Shown one piece after another: positions 1-9,374 of a stretch of 64,000 bases of DNA. The translations under genes and the position numbers were made by a program. Below the pieces are notes generated by a model that ran no database searches, was not told the origin of the DNA, and saw nothing but the letters and a program-made list of their open reading frames with translations. Source of the stretch: Saccharopolyspora galaxeae (GTDB taxonomy: Bacteria > Actinomycetota > Actinomycetes > Mycobacteriales > Pseudonocardiaceae); NCBI RefSeq assembly GCF_016526145.1, contig NZ_JADDUE010000015.1, positions 54,168-118,167 of the forward strand, written 5' to 3'. The stretch's first letter is position 1; the number at the start of each line of letters is the position of its first letter.

Positions 1-1766
1 GCCATCGCGTACTCACCGCTGGTCCACCTAGCGAGGCCCAATACCCATAGCCCCCAGGAGAGCGCCCACCGCTCCCCGTGCGCTTCGCTGGTGGCCCGGC
101 ACTCCTCGCAGAGCTCGATGGCGCGATCGGTGGTCCCGAGCAAGCAGGACACGAAGGCGAGCTGGGCCACGCCGAGCACGGTCAGCGAGTCGACGACCCC
201 GGCGCTCCGGTGGAAGTCGACCGCCTCTACCAGCAACGGCTCCGCGCGTTCGAGATTGCCGGTGAACTGCTCCGAGGAGCCCCGGAACTGGCAGGTCAGC
301 GCGCGCGCACGTTCGTCCCCGAGCGTCTCGGCGAGCTCCAGGCACTCGTCGAAGCAGATCCTGGCCGCCACGTGGTCGCCTTGGGTCATCGCGGCGTAAC
401 CGGTGACCCACAGGGCCTTCGTCCGGGCGGCACCGGCACCCGGGGCGGCCGCCATCGCCCGCTCCAGCCAGTAACGGCCGTCCTGCAGGTGGCCGCAGGC
501 GTTCCAGTAGAAGCACAGGGCGCCAACCATGTGTATTCCCGCGGCTTCTTCCCCCGGGGTGGTCAGACAGAAGTCCAGTGCCGCCCACAAGTTGGCCTGC
601 TCGCTCTGCAACCTGTCCCACCAGTAGAACTGGTCGGGGCCGAACCAGTTCTCGTCGAGGCGCTCGGCGAGACGCAGGTAGTAGTCGCGATGCTGCGTCC
701 GGAAGATGCGCTCGAGTCCCGCGGCGGCCAGCTTTTCCCTGCCGTACGAACGAATCGTCTCCAGCAACCGGTAGCGGACGTTCGATCCTGCTTCCTCCCG
801 GAGCACGACCGACTTGTCCACCAGATCCGACAGCAGTTCGAGAACGTCGTCAGCGGTCGTGGTCTCGTCGGTGCACACGGCTTCGGCCGCTTCGAGATCG
901 AAGCTGCCCGCGAAGATCGCCAGCCTGGCCCACAGCGCCCGCTCCTGCTCGGTGCACAGGTCGAAGCTCCAGTCGACGGCGGCGCGCAGCGTCTGGTGCC
1001 GCCCCGGGCCGCCCCGGTTGCCGGAGCTCAGCAACCGGTACCGGTCACGGAGCCGCTCGAAGATCTGCTCCACCGACATCGACCGCAGCCGCACAGCCGC
1101 CAGCTCGATCGCCAGCGGTAACCCGTCCAATCCCTGGCACAGCTTGGAAGCCGCCTGCTTGGAGGTGGAATCGAGGCGGAAGTCGGGCAACACCGTCCGC
1201 GCGCGTTCCTCGAACAGGTCGAGCGCCTCGTGCCCGTACACGTATCCGCCACGCGTCGGTGCCAGGTTCGCCAGATCCGGGATGGACATCGGTGGTACCG
1301 GCCAGCTGCACTCACCCAGCAGTCCGAGCACCTCCCGGCTGGTGGCGAGCACGACGACTCGGTTGTCCTCGCGCACCAGCTTCGCGATCAGCGTCGCGCA
1401 GGCGCCGAGGAGATGCTCGCAGTTGTCCATGATGAGCAACAGCCGCCGCTCGCCGAGGAATTCGAGCAGTGCCGCCTCGCGAGACCGCGTCGACTGGTCC
1501 GGGACACCGAGCGCCTCCGCGACGACGTGCGGGACCAGCGCCGGCTCGCTGACCTTCGCGAGTTCGACCAGCCAGACACCATCGGGAAATTCCTGCCGCA
1601 ATCGGTCGGCCACGCGCACCGCCAAGCGGGTTTTGCCGACACCACCGACACCGGTGAGCGTGACCAGCCGAGATTCACCGAGCAACCGCGTTATCTCGGC
1701 CAGCTCCCGCTTGCGACCGACGAAACTGGTCAAACCTTCGCCGAGCTCCCTGACCTGAGCACACAC
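1..1766 (-). CDS. LuxR/AfsR-type ATP-binding transcriptional regulator (3' end outside window)
   Basis: The open frame runs off the left edge, so only the N-terminal 588 residues are seen. It starts at a GTG preceded by AAGGGG; the frame has a stop a short way further upstream. A P-loop GVGGVGKT lies at about residues 39-46. A Walker B-like MDNCEH follows and then a stretch typical of NB-ARC/STAND ATPases, with helical TPR-like repeats towards the window edge. Such proteins usually end in a LuxR-type DNA-binding domain, which would lie outside the window. It reads in the same direction as the alcohol dehydrogenase upstream (106 bp gap) and may control the catabolic genes, but this is only inferred from position. 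Confidence 0.88.
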   Translation of the reverse strand, partial: MCAQVRELGEGLTSFVGRKRELAEITRLLGESRLVTLTGVGGVGKTRLAVRVADRLRQEFPDGVWLVELAKVSEPALVPHVVAEALGVPDQSTRSREAALLEFLGERRLLLIMDNCEHLLGACATLIAKLVREDNRVVVLATSREVLGLLGECSWPVPPMSIPDLANLAPTRGGYVYGHEALDLFEERARTVLPDFRLDSTSKQAASKLCQGLDGLPLAIELAAVRLRSMSVEQIFERLRDRYRLLSSGNRGGPGRHQTLRAAVDWSFDLCTEQERALWARLAIFAGSFDLEAAEAVCTDETTTADDVLELLSDLVDKSVVLREEAGSNVRYRLLETIRSYGREKLAAAGLERIFRTQHRDYYLRLAERLDENWFGPDQFYWWDRLQSEQANLWAALDFCLTTPGEEAAGIHMVGALCFYWNACGHLQDGRYWLERAMAAAPGAGAARTKALWVTGYAAMTQGDHVAARICFDECLELAETLGDERARALTCQFRGSSEQFTGNLERAEPLLVEAVDFHRSAGVVDSLTVLGVAQLAFVSCLLGTTDRAIELCEECRATSEAHGERWALSWGLWVLGLARWTSGEYAM

Positions 1767-1871
1767 CCGTGATGTCCCCTTCCCGGCGCGCCGCTGCGCA
1801 GAGCAGCGTCAGTGTAGTAGAAGAGGCTAGGCCAGTCGGAGCTCTTTTCGTGGCCACTCACCACGCCGTTG

Positions 1872-3077
1872 TCACGCGCTTTGCGGCCATCTGTCCGAGA
1901 CCATGGCCGACGTTCGGACTCGCCCGGCGCGACTCTCCTGGTCAGCCGCGGAAATCCCGCGGGCAGGCAGCGGACACGGCTTCAGCACGGCCTTGAGGCA
2001 TTTGCCGGCTTCAAGATCCTCGACGGCCTGGTTGATGTCCATCAGGGAGTAAGTGTCGATCAGCCGATCCACCGGGAACCGGCCCTGACCGTGGAGTTCG
2101 AGCAGCTGCGGGATCAATCCATCGGGCCGGCTATCGCCCCAAGTCACTCCTGTCACGGTCCGCCCGGGCAGCAGCAGGTTGGTCATGTCGATGGACAGCT
2201 CGGCACCCGCGGGACCGAGACCGAGGATGGCGCAGGTGCCGAGTGGCGCAAGGCTGTAGACCGCTTGCCGCGCGACCTCCGGTACCGCGGTGGTCTCCAC
2301 GGTGTAGGCGACACCGCCATCGGTCATCGTCTGAATGGCGCTGATCGGGTTGACCCGGCCTGCGTCGATAAGGTGCGTCGCGCCGAGTTCCCGGGCGAGG
2401 TCGAGACGGTCCGGCTGCACGTCGACCGCGATGATCTTGGAGCAACCGACCAGCCGCGCGGCCATCACGGAGGCCATGCCGACCGCTCCCACACCGAACA
2501 CCGCGATGGCCGAGCCGGCCTCCGGACGCAACCGGTTGATCACGGCTCCGGCGCCCGTCTGGATTCCGCAGCCGATCGGCCCGGCCTTCTCCAGGTCGGT
2601 GTCGTCGGCGACCCGCACGATGCTGCGCTCGCTGGCGATGGCGTGCGTGGCGAACGACGACTGGCTGATGAAGAACCCGTGCATCTCATCGCGCTCCTCG
2701 TCGCAATGCAGGGCATTGGTCCCGTCCGGCCTGCTGCCGCTGACGTTGCGCTCCAGCAGCTCGATGCAATAGGCGGGGTGGCCGCTCTCGCAGTAACGAC
2801 AGCGACCACAGGACCCGAAGGTCATGACAACCTTGTCGCCGGGGCGCACCTTGGTGACGTCCGCGCCGACCCGCGCCACCACACCGGCGCCTTCGTGCCC
2901 GAGCACCGCCGGCAGCGGAATCCGCATCCACTGGTCCCGGAGCGAGATGTCGGTCCGGCAGAGCCCTACGACGTGCACCTCGACGAGAACCTCGTCCGGC
3001 CGCGGTTGATCCAGCTCAAGTTCTTCGAGCATGAACGGCTGCCCCTCGTCCCTGGCGACAGCAGCGGTAACGCGCAT
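1872..3077 (-). CDS. Zinc-dependent NAD alcohol dehydrogenase (aryl/benzyl-alcohol type)
   Basis: Medium-chain dehydrogenase/reductase of 401 residues that oxidises an alcohol to an aldehyde with NAD. The GHEGAGVV catalytic-zinc motif, a structural-zinc cysteine cluster (CGRCRYC plus a later Cys) and the Rossmann motif VFGVGAVG are all visible. I chose the ATG at 3077 because AAGGAGG sits just upstream; an in-frame extension to 3260 lacks family similarity. It is a clear paralogue of the dehydrogenase at 22347-23450, with the same domain order and many identical motifs, but has about 30 extra C-terminal residues of unclear value. It lies downstream of the Mce operon and may handle a related alcohol. 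Confidence 0.93.
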   Translation of the reverse strand: MRVTAAVARDEGQPFMLEELELDQPRPDEVLVEVHVVGLCRTDISLRDQWMRIPLPAVLGHEGAGVVARVGADVTKVRPGDKVVMTFGSCGRCRYCESGHPAYCIELLERNVSGSRPDGTNALHCDEERDEMHGFFISQSSFATHAIASERSIVRVADDTDLEKAGPIGCGIQTGAGAVINRLRPEAGSAIAVFGVGAVGMASVMAARLVGCSKIIAVDVQPDRLDLARELGATHLIDAGRVNPISAIQTMTDGGVAYTVETTAVPEVARQAVYSLAPLGTCAILGLGPAGAELSIDMTNLLLPGRTVTGVTWGDSRPDGLIPQLLELHGQGRFPVDRLIDTYSLMDINQAVEDLEAGKCLKAVLKPCPLPARGISAADQESRAGRVRTSAMVSDRWPQSA

Positions 3078-3599
3078 CCCGGCCTCCTTGGAGATTCTCG
3101 CCCGGGCGGTCGGGCGGCCGCCCGGGCGGATTCGAGTGCTGCTAACCGACCAGGGCGTTCGGGCCGAACACGTGCGTTGGCCGCGCAGGACGCCGAACCG
3201 TCTTCGGAGATCGGTGCCGACTCGCCCCGGACGAAGCCCCGGAACCTGTGTCGGCGGCACGGCTCATCGACGGATGATGAGCGGTGTTCCAGCCTCATGA
3301 CCGGCCCCTTTGCCTTGGTCTCGCGCTCTGGAAACACCACGTTAATCATTCCGGTATGGTGCCGGTCACGGGTAGAACTACGTGGTTTTGCCGACCGGCG
3401 GAGGCGACCGGACGATCTACGAGGCATAGGCGGGTGTTCTCGTCAATCCGCCGTCAGTGGCACGACATTCCGGGGCGCGACATTTCCGCCTCGCTTCGGC
3501 GGGACCGCGTAGCGGAAGACGGCCGCTGGACACGGCCGTCTTCCGCGAATGCTTGTGCCGCAAGGGCATCCCGGAACCAGGGACAGCTCCGGGCGGGGT
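3078..3599. other. Intergenic region with hairpin, no gene seen
   Basis: This 522-base gap separates the end of the Mce operon from the alcohol dehydrogenase. Open frames here show no recognisable protein family. It holds the inverted repeat at 3512-3546 and an AT-richer stretch near 3335-3360 that could carry the dehydrogenase promoter. Confidence 0.5.
3512..3546 (-). terminator. Hairpin terminator of the Mce operon
   Basis: GCGGAAGACGGCCG (3512-3525) and its perfect 14-base complement (3533-3546) flank a 7-base loop. It sits 53 bases beyond the stop codon of the last operon gene at 3600. No T-run follows, which is common for GC-rich actinobacterial terminators, so termination is inferred from position and stem strength. 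Confidence 0.6.
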
Positions 3600-4115
3600 T
3601 CAACGCTGTTCGGATAGCAGTGCACCCGCTCCGATCTCGACGCAGACGGAACAGGCCGTGAACTCCTCTTCCCGCGCCTCGACCAGCGTCAGCCACTGCA
3701 CCTGCTTTCCCCGCACCAGGCGGCATTCGCCGGAGTGGAACCGCTTGCGGCCGGGCACCACGCCGACCATCGCGTCGTCGTCCAGCCGCTGCCCGGTCGA
3801 TAGCGCCACGAAGATCTCGCGGGACGGCTCGGCCGCCGAATCCGGTCCGGCCGCTGCCCCGGACCGCGCTGCGGCGGCATCGCCGGACGCCTCCACATCC
3901 TCCGCGGAATCAGGGAGTTCGCCATTATCCGCGGATTCGCCATCGCCAGCGGCTTCCTGCCCCCTGAGCTGCCTGCGCCGCCATACCGAGGCCACCACCA
4001 GCACCAGACCGGCGGCCGACAACGCTAGCGCTACGTACACCAGCACGATCTGCTCCAACAGCCACCCGGCGGCGAGGCAACCACCCGATACCACGGCCAG
4101 CACGAGAGCCAGCAT
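3600..4115 (-). CDS. Small membrane-anchored protein with C-terminal Cys/His cluster
   Basis: A 171-residue protein starting at ATG 4115 behind a strong AGGAGG-type site. Two hydrophobic helices fill residues 1-45, followed by an Ala/Asp/Glu-rich linker. The C-terminal part has FHSGECRLV, then a T-x3-EA segment and CSVC. This resembles small HxxxxC...CxxC metal-binding folds in which a histidine and three cysteines bind one metal. It is the last gene of the Mce run, 129 bp after the foldase gene. No family function is recognised; a role as an Mce accessory factor is inferred only from position. Confidence 0.75.
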   Translation of the reverse strand: MLALVLAVVSGGCLAAGWLLEQIVLVYVALALSAAGLVLVVASVWRRRQLRGQEAAGDGESADNGELPDSAEDVEASGDAAAARSGAAAGPDSAAEPSREIFVALSTGQRLDDDAMVGVVPGRKRFHSGECRLVRGKQVQWLTLVEAREEEFTACSVCVEIGAGALLSEQR

Positions 4116-4244
4116 GTCGTTCCTCCTTCTACAGTGACGTGACGTCTTGCGGTCGGAAGTCCGGTCAGAACGATTTCTTGATCGCTGTCCTGTCAGCCAC
4201 GAAAGCCGCACGCAAATCATTCTGAAAGGACTGGCCAGCGGTGG

Positions 4245-5336
4245 TTACTCGCCCTGCGCCGCTCTGGCCGGGGACGCGTCCGGGTCCGCGGGCCGGTATT
4301 CGGGTGCGTACGTGACGTCGGCGTCCTTGATCCGCTGGGTGAGGAAACCGTTCCAGACCTTTAGCTTCGCGTCGTTGTCCAGCTTGCCCTTGATGGCGTC
4401 CCGGACCTGCTCGAACGAGACGGGCGTCGAGGGGTGCACTTCGCCGACCTTGCCGACGTTCCAGCCCTGCTGGGTTTGCACCGGCCCGAACACCGCTCCG
4501 GCCGGTGCCGCGAAGGCGGCCTTCGCGTAGCCGGGATCGAGTTGGTCGGCCTGCACGTCACCGAGCGAGCCGCCCTTGTCCTTGGTGCTGCCGTCGACGG
4601 AGAACTGCGCGGCGAGGGCGCCGAAGTCGCTGCCCCCGTTCGCCTGCTCCGCGATCTGCTGGGCCTGTGCCATATCCGGCACGACGATGTTGGCGACGCC
4701 GCGCTGCTCCGGAGTGACCATCTGCGCGCGGTTCTGGTCGTAGTAGCGCTGCGCGTCGGCGTCGGTGACCGGTTTGACCGGCTCGGTCACCTTGCCGAAC
4801 AGCCGGGCGCTGGCCTGCTGGCGTTTGATCTCGTCGAGGACGTTCTGTTCGGAGACGCCCCGGGCCCCGAGCTCCTGGATGAAGGCACGGCGGTCACCAC
4901 CACTGTTTTCCTTGATCATCTTGTCGAGCTGGTCGCTCGCGGCCTTGTCCGCGACGACGATGCCGTGCTCGGCGGCGGCTCGGTCCACCACGTCGCTGAC
5001 CACCAGCGCCTTCGCCACCGCCCGGTTGAACTTGTCGACTCCCGCGGGGTCCGGCGGCCGCTGCAACCCGTAGAGGAACTCCATCAAGGCGACCCGCTGC
5101 TGGAGCTGCTGCTTCGTGACCAGGACGCCGGATGAGCGGAAGGCCGCGTCCGCGGGCAGCGCCTCCGCCGCGTGCATGGCGGTCTTCGCACCGGATCCAC
5201 CGACGACCACCAACAGCATCGCGACGACGACGCCCGCTCGATAACCGGTAAGGCGGAACACCGAACGCCTGCCCAGTTGCTCGGCGAAGCGGCCGAGGAC
5301 ACCCCGGTTGAGCCAGGTGGGCATACGGGTCTTCAT
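4245..5336 (-). CDS. SurA/PpiC-type peptidyl-prolyl isomerase, membrane-anchored
   Basis: The 363-residue protein has one N-terminal membrane helix (about residues 20-45), a SurA-like helical chaperone region, and a parvulin rotamase domain at about 190-300 containing FGALAAQFSVDGSTKDKGG and a GPVQTQQGWNVGKV strand. It should act outside the membrane as a folding helper. The start ATG overlaps the stop of the MMPL gene by four bases (ATGA), showing translational coupling. A foldase directly coupled to an MMPL protein in an Mce operon suggests that it assists folding of the exported MCE or MMPL domains. The C-terminus is proline- and alanine-rich. Confidence 0.9.
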   Translation of the reverse strand: MKTRMPTWLNRGVLGRFAEQLGRRSVFRLTGYRAGVVVAMLLVVVGGSGAKTAMHAAEALPADAAFRSSGVLVTKQQLQQRVALMEFLYGLQRPPDPAGVDKFNRAVAKALVVSDVVDRAAAEHGIVVADKAASDQLDKMIKENSGGDRRAFIQELGARGVSEQNVLDEIKRQQASARLFGKVTEPVKPVTDADAQRYYDQNRAQMVTPEQRGVANIVVPDMAQAQQIAEQANGGSDFGALAAQFSVDGSTKDKGGSLGDVQADQLDPGYAKAAFAAPAGAVFGPVQTQQGWNVGKVGEVHPSTPVSFEQVRDAIKGKLDNDAKLKVWNGFLTQRIKDADVTYAPEYRPADPDASPARAAQGE

Positions 5337-7735
5337 GAACGAACCTCCGAGAGTTCCGTATCGGCAACGCGGACTTCGGGAGCCTGCACCTGCTTGCGCG
5401 CGGCCGGCGGCGTCAGCCGCACGACGGCGAGAGCGGCCAGGTACGACAGCAGTACCGTCACCGCCAACGTGAGCCCGAAGTCGCGGAGCAGGGCGATCTT
5501 CGAGGGGACGAGGGCCAGGTATCCGACCACCGAGGTGACACACGCCCACGCGACCACCCGCCGCAACACGGCCGATCGTTTCCGCTGGTCATCGGCAAGC
5601 AGCACGGTGAACTCGCACGCGGTCACCGTGGCCAGCGAGCCGAGCGCGATCGTCAGCGGGCTCAGCGGTTCACCGACCAGCCACAGCCCGGCAACGGTCC
5701 ACCCGGTCGCCATCGCGGCGGCTGCCATCGCGCGCAGCGCGTCCCGCCGGTGGCCGCGCAGCCCGACGAGCAGGACCGCACCGGCAGCGGCGATCCCGAC
5801 CAGGTTGTCCAGGTAGCGGTGCTGCGAGATCTGTTCGTAAGCGCGGGCCGCGGACACCGGCAGCCCTACGACGTCCACCTGCGTTCCGCCGGGCGGCGGC
5901 GGTAGCGCCGCGCGCATCTCGTCGAGCAGCTCGGTCTGATTGCCGAGGTCCTGGAACTTCAGCCCGAACGTCAAGACCGCCTGCTTCCCTTCGGAGCTGA
6001 ACACCGCGCTGGTCAGGTACGGCGGCAACAACTGCAGCCCGGCTGAGATCTGCTCCGGGCTCGGCTCGGGACCGAGGAAGCTCAGCAGGTCGGGAGCGGT
6101 GAGGATCGGCCGGACCTGGTCCCCGTAGCGGGACACGACCACGTCCTGCGCCCGGTACATCCACCCCAGCGCTTCCGGACTCCGCACGTCCATTCCCCGA
6201 AGCACGATGCTGACCTCACCGGAGGAACCCAGGACCTGCTCGGCGTACCGGGCGTTCTCCAGCTCGGGCAACCCGCGGGCGGCATCCTCCGGATTGGCTT
6301 GGACGTCGAGCGTCGCCAGCGAGGCCCAGCCCATCACTGCGACCGCCACCAGGCTTCCGAGCGCGGTCCAGCGCAAGCCGGGGCGCCGCAAACCGACCGC
6401 CGTCGGACGCTGTGGTGCCTCGGGCTTCGCATCGGACTGGGCATGCGGGTCAGGCTTGGCATTCGCATCGGACCGGGCCTTGCGGCCGACCAGCAGGGTG
6501 ACGCCGACCGTGAACACCACGCCGAGCGCCAGGGCCAGACCGAGTTGCCGGACGAACGGCAACGGCGATGCGGCCAGCGAGGCGAACGCGACAGCGCTCG
6601 CGGCCGAGACGACCAGCACACGACGCCGGTTCGCGGACGCGGCGAGGTACAGCGAGAACGAGCTGCCGATGCCCATCAGCAGCGGCAGCAGCGCGGCCGC
6701 CCCGAAGGAGATGGGCACACCGGACAGCCCGAACACCGCCAGGGTCAGCGCGCTTCCGATGACCGCGGCCAGCATCGGCCACAACTTGCGGAACAGGCTG
6801 GAACCGGGCGAGGCCAGCAGGAAGCGCAGCAGGATCACCAACGCGGCCAAGCCCGCCAGCAACGGAATCTCGGCTGTGACCGCGCTGGTCAGCGAGGAGG
6901 TGATGGCAGGAACGCCGGTCACGGTCGTCTTGGTCGTGTCGAGCCCAGCAGCTCCGACCGCGTCCCGCACCCCCGCGACCAGGTTCTTCGTACCGGCCTC
7001 GTCGAGATCCTGACGCGGCCGGACCAGCACGGCGACGCTGTTGTCCTTCGGCACCACGAAATGCCAGCGCGCCCGGGGCTTTCCCTCCTCGTCGAAGATG
7101 ACGTTCTTGACGAAGTCCGGGTTCTTGGTGGTGGGCAGACCACCGGGAAGCCCCCTGACCAGCAGCGTTCCGTAGCGGCGGTCGAAGTCGGCGGTGGCGG
7201 CGCCACCGGCCTCGCGGACCGACGACTCGGACTCTCCGCGGGCACGAGCCGCGGCTTCGGCGCGGGCGCGCAATCCGTCGCGGGTGCCGCTGAGGGTCGC
7301 GAGCAGGTTCTGCGAAGAGATCGCGAGCTGGTTCATCACCGTGCCTGGGCCGTAAACGGTGGCCACGTCCGGCAGTCGCGACAGATTCCCTTCGAGCTTC
7401 ATCAGCTTCTCAAGCTGCTGGTCGCCGAGGAGCAGGTGCCCGGGTTCCTTCGACTCCAGGACGACGGCCACGGGATTCCCGCCGAACGACCGGGCGTGTT
7501 CGTCCAGGCGTTGCACGCTGGGATCTCTACTGGGCAGGAACGACTCCACAGTGGTCTCGACGCGCAGTTTCAGCAGCCCGGCCACGGTGCTGCCTGCGAT
7601 GCCGAGAATGACCAGGCACACCACCAGTTTTCGCGCGGTGATCCGCCGTCCGCCGTTCCCGGACCCCGCGGCGGGCCGCCGGATCACTTCGAGGAGATTC
7701 CGGAACCGTGCCCGGGATGCCAGCAACAACCGCAT
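5333..7735 (-). CDS. MMPL/RND-family membrane transporter
   Basis: An 800-residue polytopic protein with the MMPL plan: one N-terminal helix (about 35-55), a large extracytoplasmic loop, five to six helices (about 265-420), a linker, and a second loop plus helix bundle (about 610-780). The TTVESFLPSRDPSVQRLDEH segment is typical of the first porter domain. It is transcribed with the MCE genes after a 343 bp gap and is coupled to the foldase. Partnering of MMPL proteins with Mce importers is known in mycobacteria, so a role in the same lipid-transport assembly is likely. Confidence 0.9.
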   Translation of the reverse strand: MRLLLASRARFRNLLEVIRRPAAGSGNGGRRITARKLVVCLVILGIAGSTVAGLLKLRVETTVESFLPSRDPSVQRLDEHARSFGGNPVAVVLESKEPGHLLLGDQQLEKLMKLEGNLSRLPDVATVYGPGTVMNQLAISSQNLLATLSGTRDGLRARAEAAARARGESESSVREAGGAATADFDRRYGTLLVRGLPGGLPTTKNPDFVKNVIFDEEGKPRARWHFVVPKDNSVAVLVRPRQDLDEAGTKNLVAGVRDAVGAAGLDTTKTTVTGVPAITSSLTSAVTAEIPLLAGLAALVILLRFLLASPGSSLFRKLWPMLAAVIGSALTLAVFGLSGVPISFGAAALLPLLMGIGSSFSLYLAASANRRRVLVVSAASAVAFASLAASPLPFVRQLGLALALGVVFTVGVTLLVGRKARSDANAKPDPHAQSDAKPEAPQRPTAVGLRRPGLRWTALGSLVAVAVMGWASLATLDVQANPEDAARGLPELENARYAEQVLGSSGEVSIVLRGMDVRSPEALGWMYRAQDVVVSRYGDQVRPILTAPDLLSFLGPEPSPEQISAGLQLLPPYLTSAVFSSEGKQAVLTFGLKFQDLGNQTELLDEMRAALPPPPGGTQVDVVGLPVSAARAYEQISQHRYLDNLVGIAAAGAVLLVGLRGHRRDALRAMAAAAMATGWTVAGLWLVGEPLSPLTIALGSLATVTACEFTVLLADDQRKRSAVLRRVVAWACVTSVVGYLALVPSKIALLRDFGLTLAVTVLLSYLAALAVVRLTPPAARKQVQAPEVRVADTELSEVRS

Positions 7736-8078
7736 CGCTCCCGACCCACCCCTTTCCCGTCGCGTCGATCTCTCGTGACGGGGGACACAGTACCTCGGTG
7801 AACCGCCAATGACAACATTGGAAGCAACTCAGTTTCCATACTTGTGGAGTTTCTCTCCATGCCCGAAAACCGAGAGAGCGGACGGATGGGCAAGCTTTTG
7901 AACAGGCATTATGTCTAACCTGCCGCACCAGAACTGGGACTGGGAAGATCGCGCCGATGACGCGAACGCACCCGTTGTCAAACGTTCCACTATGGACGGA
8001 AGCATGGAAACTCCGGGGTCGGCGGGTCCGACGACCCGCACCGCCCCGGAGGTTCCGGAGATCAACCCGTCCCGGCCG
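7736..8078. other. Gap inside the Mce run
   Basis: This 343-base stretch separates the last MCE gene from the MMPL gene. No convincing gene is seen; a 78-aa minus-strand frame covers most of it but has no recognisable features. An AT-richer patch at about 7805-7860 may hold an internal promoter for the MMPL-foldase pair. Confidence 0.4.
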
Positions 8079-9374
8079 TCAGTTCGGCCACTGGTGCAAC
8101 TTGGTGAAGTCGCGCCCCTCGGGCGAGACGCTCTGCCCCGGAGCGGGGTACGGGTTGCTGTTCGTCAGCACATCGGGCAGCGGTGCCGGCACACCCTTGA
8201 CGATGGCCTCGCTGCCCTCGTCGGGCAGGAGCCGGAAGAAGTGAATCCCGGCCTCGTCCGTGTACTGGAAGATCGAACCGAAGTTGGCGAAGAACGCACC
8301 GAGCTCCGGGCCGTAGGGCTTCAAGTACGACAGCATCGGGTTGAGGTTGGTCATCGCGGTACGTGCCTGGGGCACGAGGTTGCTCACGTCCTGTGCCGTC
8401 GCCGGGACCCGGTCCAATGTGCCCGGTGCCCGGTGCAGCGTGCCGGTCAGATCGGGCAGTAGCCCGCGCAGATCCTCGGTGGTCTGCGGAAGTTGCTCCA
8501 GGGCCGTGTTGAGGGACGGCGCGGCCTCCTTGAGGTCCGCAGCGACCGGTCCGACGGAGGTGGACAGCTCCTTGAGTTTGCCCGTGGCCTGTTGCGTGCT
8601 CGACAGCACCCCGGGCAGCTTGCGCACCGACGAGGCCAGGTTCTCCTGCTGACCGCTGGTGGCAGAGGTCAGCTGCTGGGCATTGCGCACCAGCGAGGCG
8701 ATCTGCCCCTTTCCAGTGTCGAGCGCGTCCAGCACGTCCGTGGTCTGCTGCGCCAGCACTTTCAGGTCCTGCGACTGCGCCGAGATGGCGTCCACTGCGG
8801 TGTAGCCCTCCCGTCCCAGCTGGCCGAGACCGGTCATGGCGCCGTCCACGTCCTCCTTCGTACCGGTGGTGCCCTCGCCCGCGGTGCGGATCACACCGCT
8901 GAGCGCCTCCCGGGTCTTCGGATCGAGGCTGTGGACGACATCGCGCAGTTGCACGCCCCGTTCAACGGACTCCGGCACGATCCTGCTGCCGCTCGGCATC
9001 TCCTTCCCATTGCCATCGACGATGTCGATGTAGGACTCACCGGCGATGGACTTCGCCCCGATCCGGGCCTTGACCTTGGCACCTTCGTGCAACGGCGCCG
9101 CGTCCTGGTCCAGGTGCACCACGACCAACGCCTTGCCACCCACTTGCTCGACGCTGTCAATACCGCCGACGGTGACGCCGGCGATCTTCACGTCGCCGAC
9201 GGGAATCGCGTTGTCCACATCGTTCACTTCGAAGGAGACCGTGTAGGATTTCGAGTTCGCCAGTGGGTTGGTCGCGCCTGCCTTGTCCAGCAGGTATCCC
9301 ATGTAGATCATCGAGAGGACGAAGAAGACGCCCAGGACGACGAGTTTGCCCGCAGTGCCTTGGAAGAACTTCAT
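8079..9374 (-). CDS. MCE-domain protein, sixth in operon (MceF position)
   Basis: The 431 residues comprise an N-terminal membrane helix (about 8-28), one MlaD/MCE domain (about 38-115, with VGDVKIAGVTVGGI) and a long helical needle region to about residue 350, then a Pro-rich tail ending in WPN. MCE proteins assemble as hexamers forming a periplasmic tunnel for lipids. Its start codon shares a base with the stop of the preceding gene. This is the last of six consecutive MCE genes, matching the usual A-F set. Confidence 0.92.
   Translation of the reverse strand: MKFFQGTAGKLVVLGVFFVLSMIYMGYLLDKAGATNPLANSKSYTVSFEVNDVDNAIPVGDVKIAGVTVGGIDSVEQVGGKALVVVHLDQDAAPLHEGAKVKARIGAKSIAGESYIDIVDGNGKEMPSGSRIVPESVERGVQLRDVVHSLDPKTREALSGVIRTAGEGTTGTKEDVDGAMTGLGQLGREGYTAVDAISAQSQDLKVLAQQTTDVLDALDTGKGQIASLVRNAQQLTSATSGQQENLASSVRKLPGVLSSTQQATGKLKELSTSVGPVAADLKEAAPSLNTALEQLPQTTEDLRGLLPDLTGTLHRAPGTLDRVPATAQDVSNLVPQARTAMTNLNPMLSYLKPYGPELGAFFANFGSIFQYTDEAGIHFFRLLPDEGSEAIVKGVPAPLPDVLTNSNPYPAPGQSVSPEGRDFTKLHQWPN

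Noticed and set aside
7829..8065. 78-codon minus-strand frame in the gap within the Mce run
   Set aside because: No family features or good ribosome site; more likely untranslated leader of the MMPL gene.
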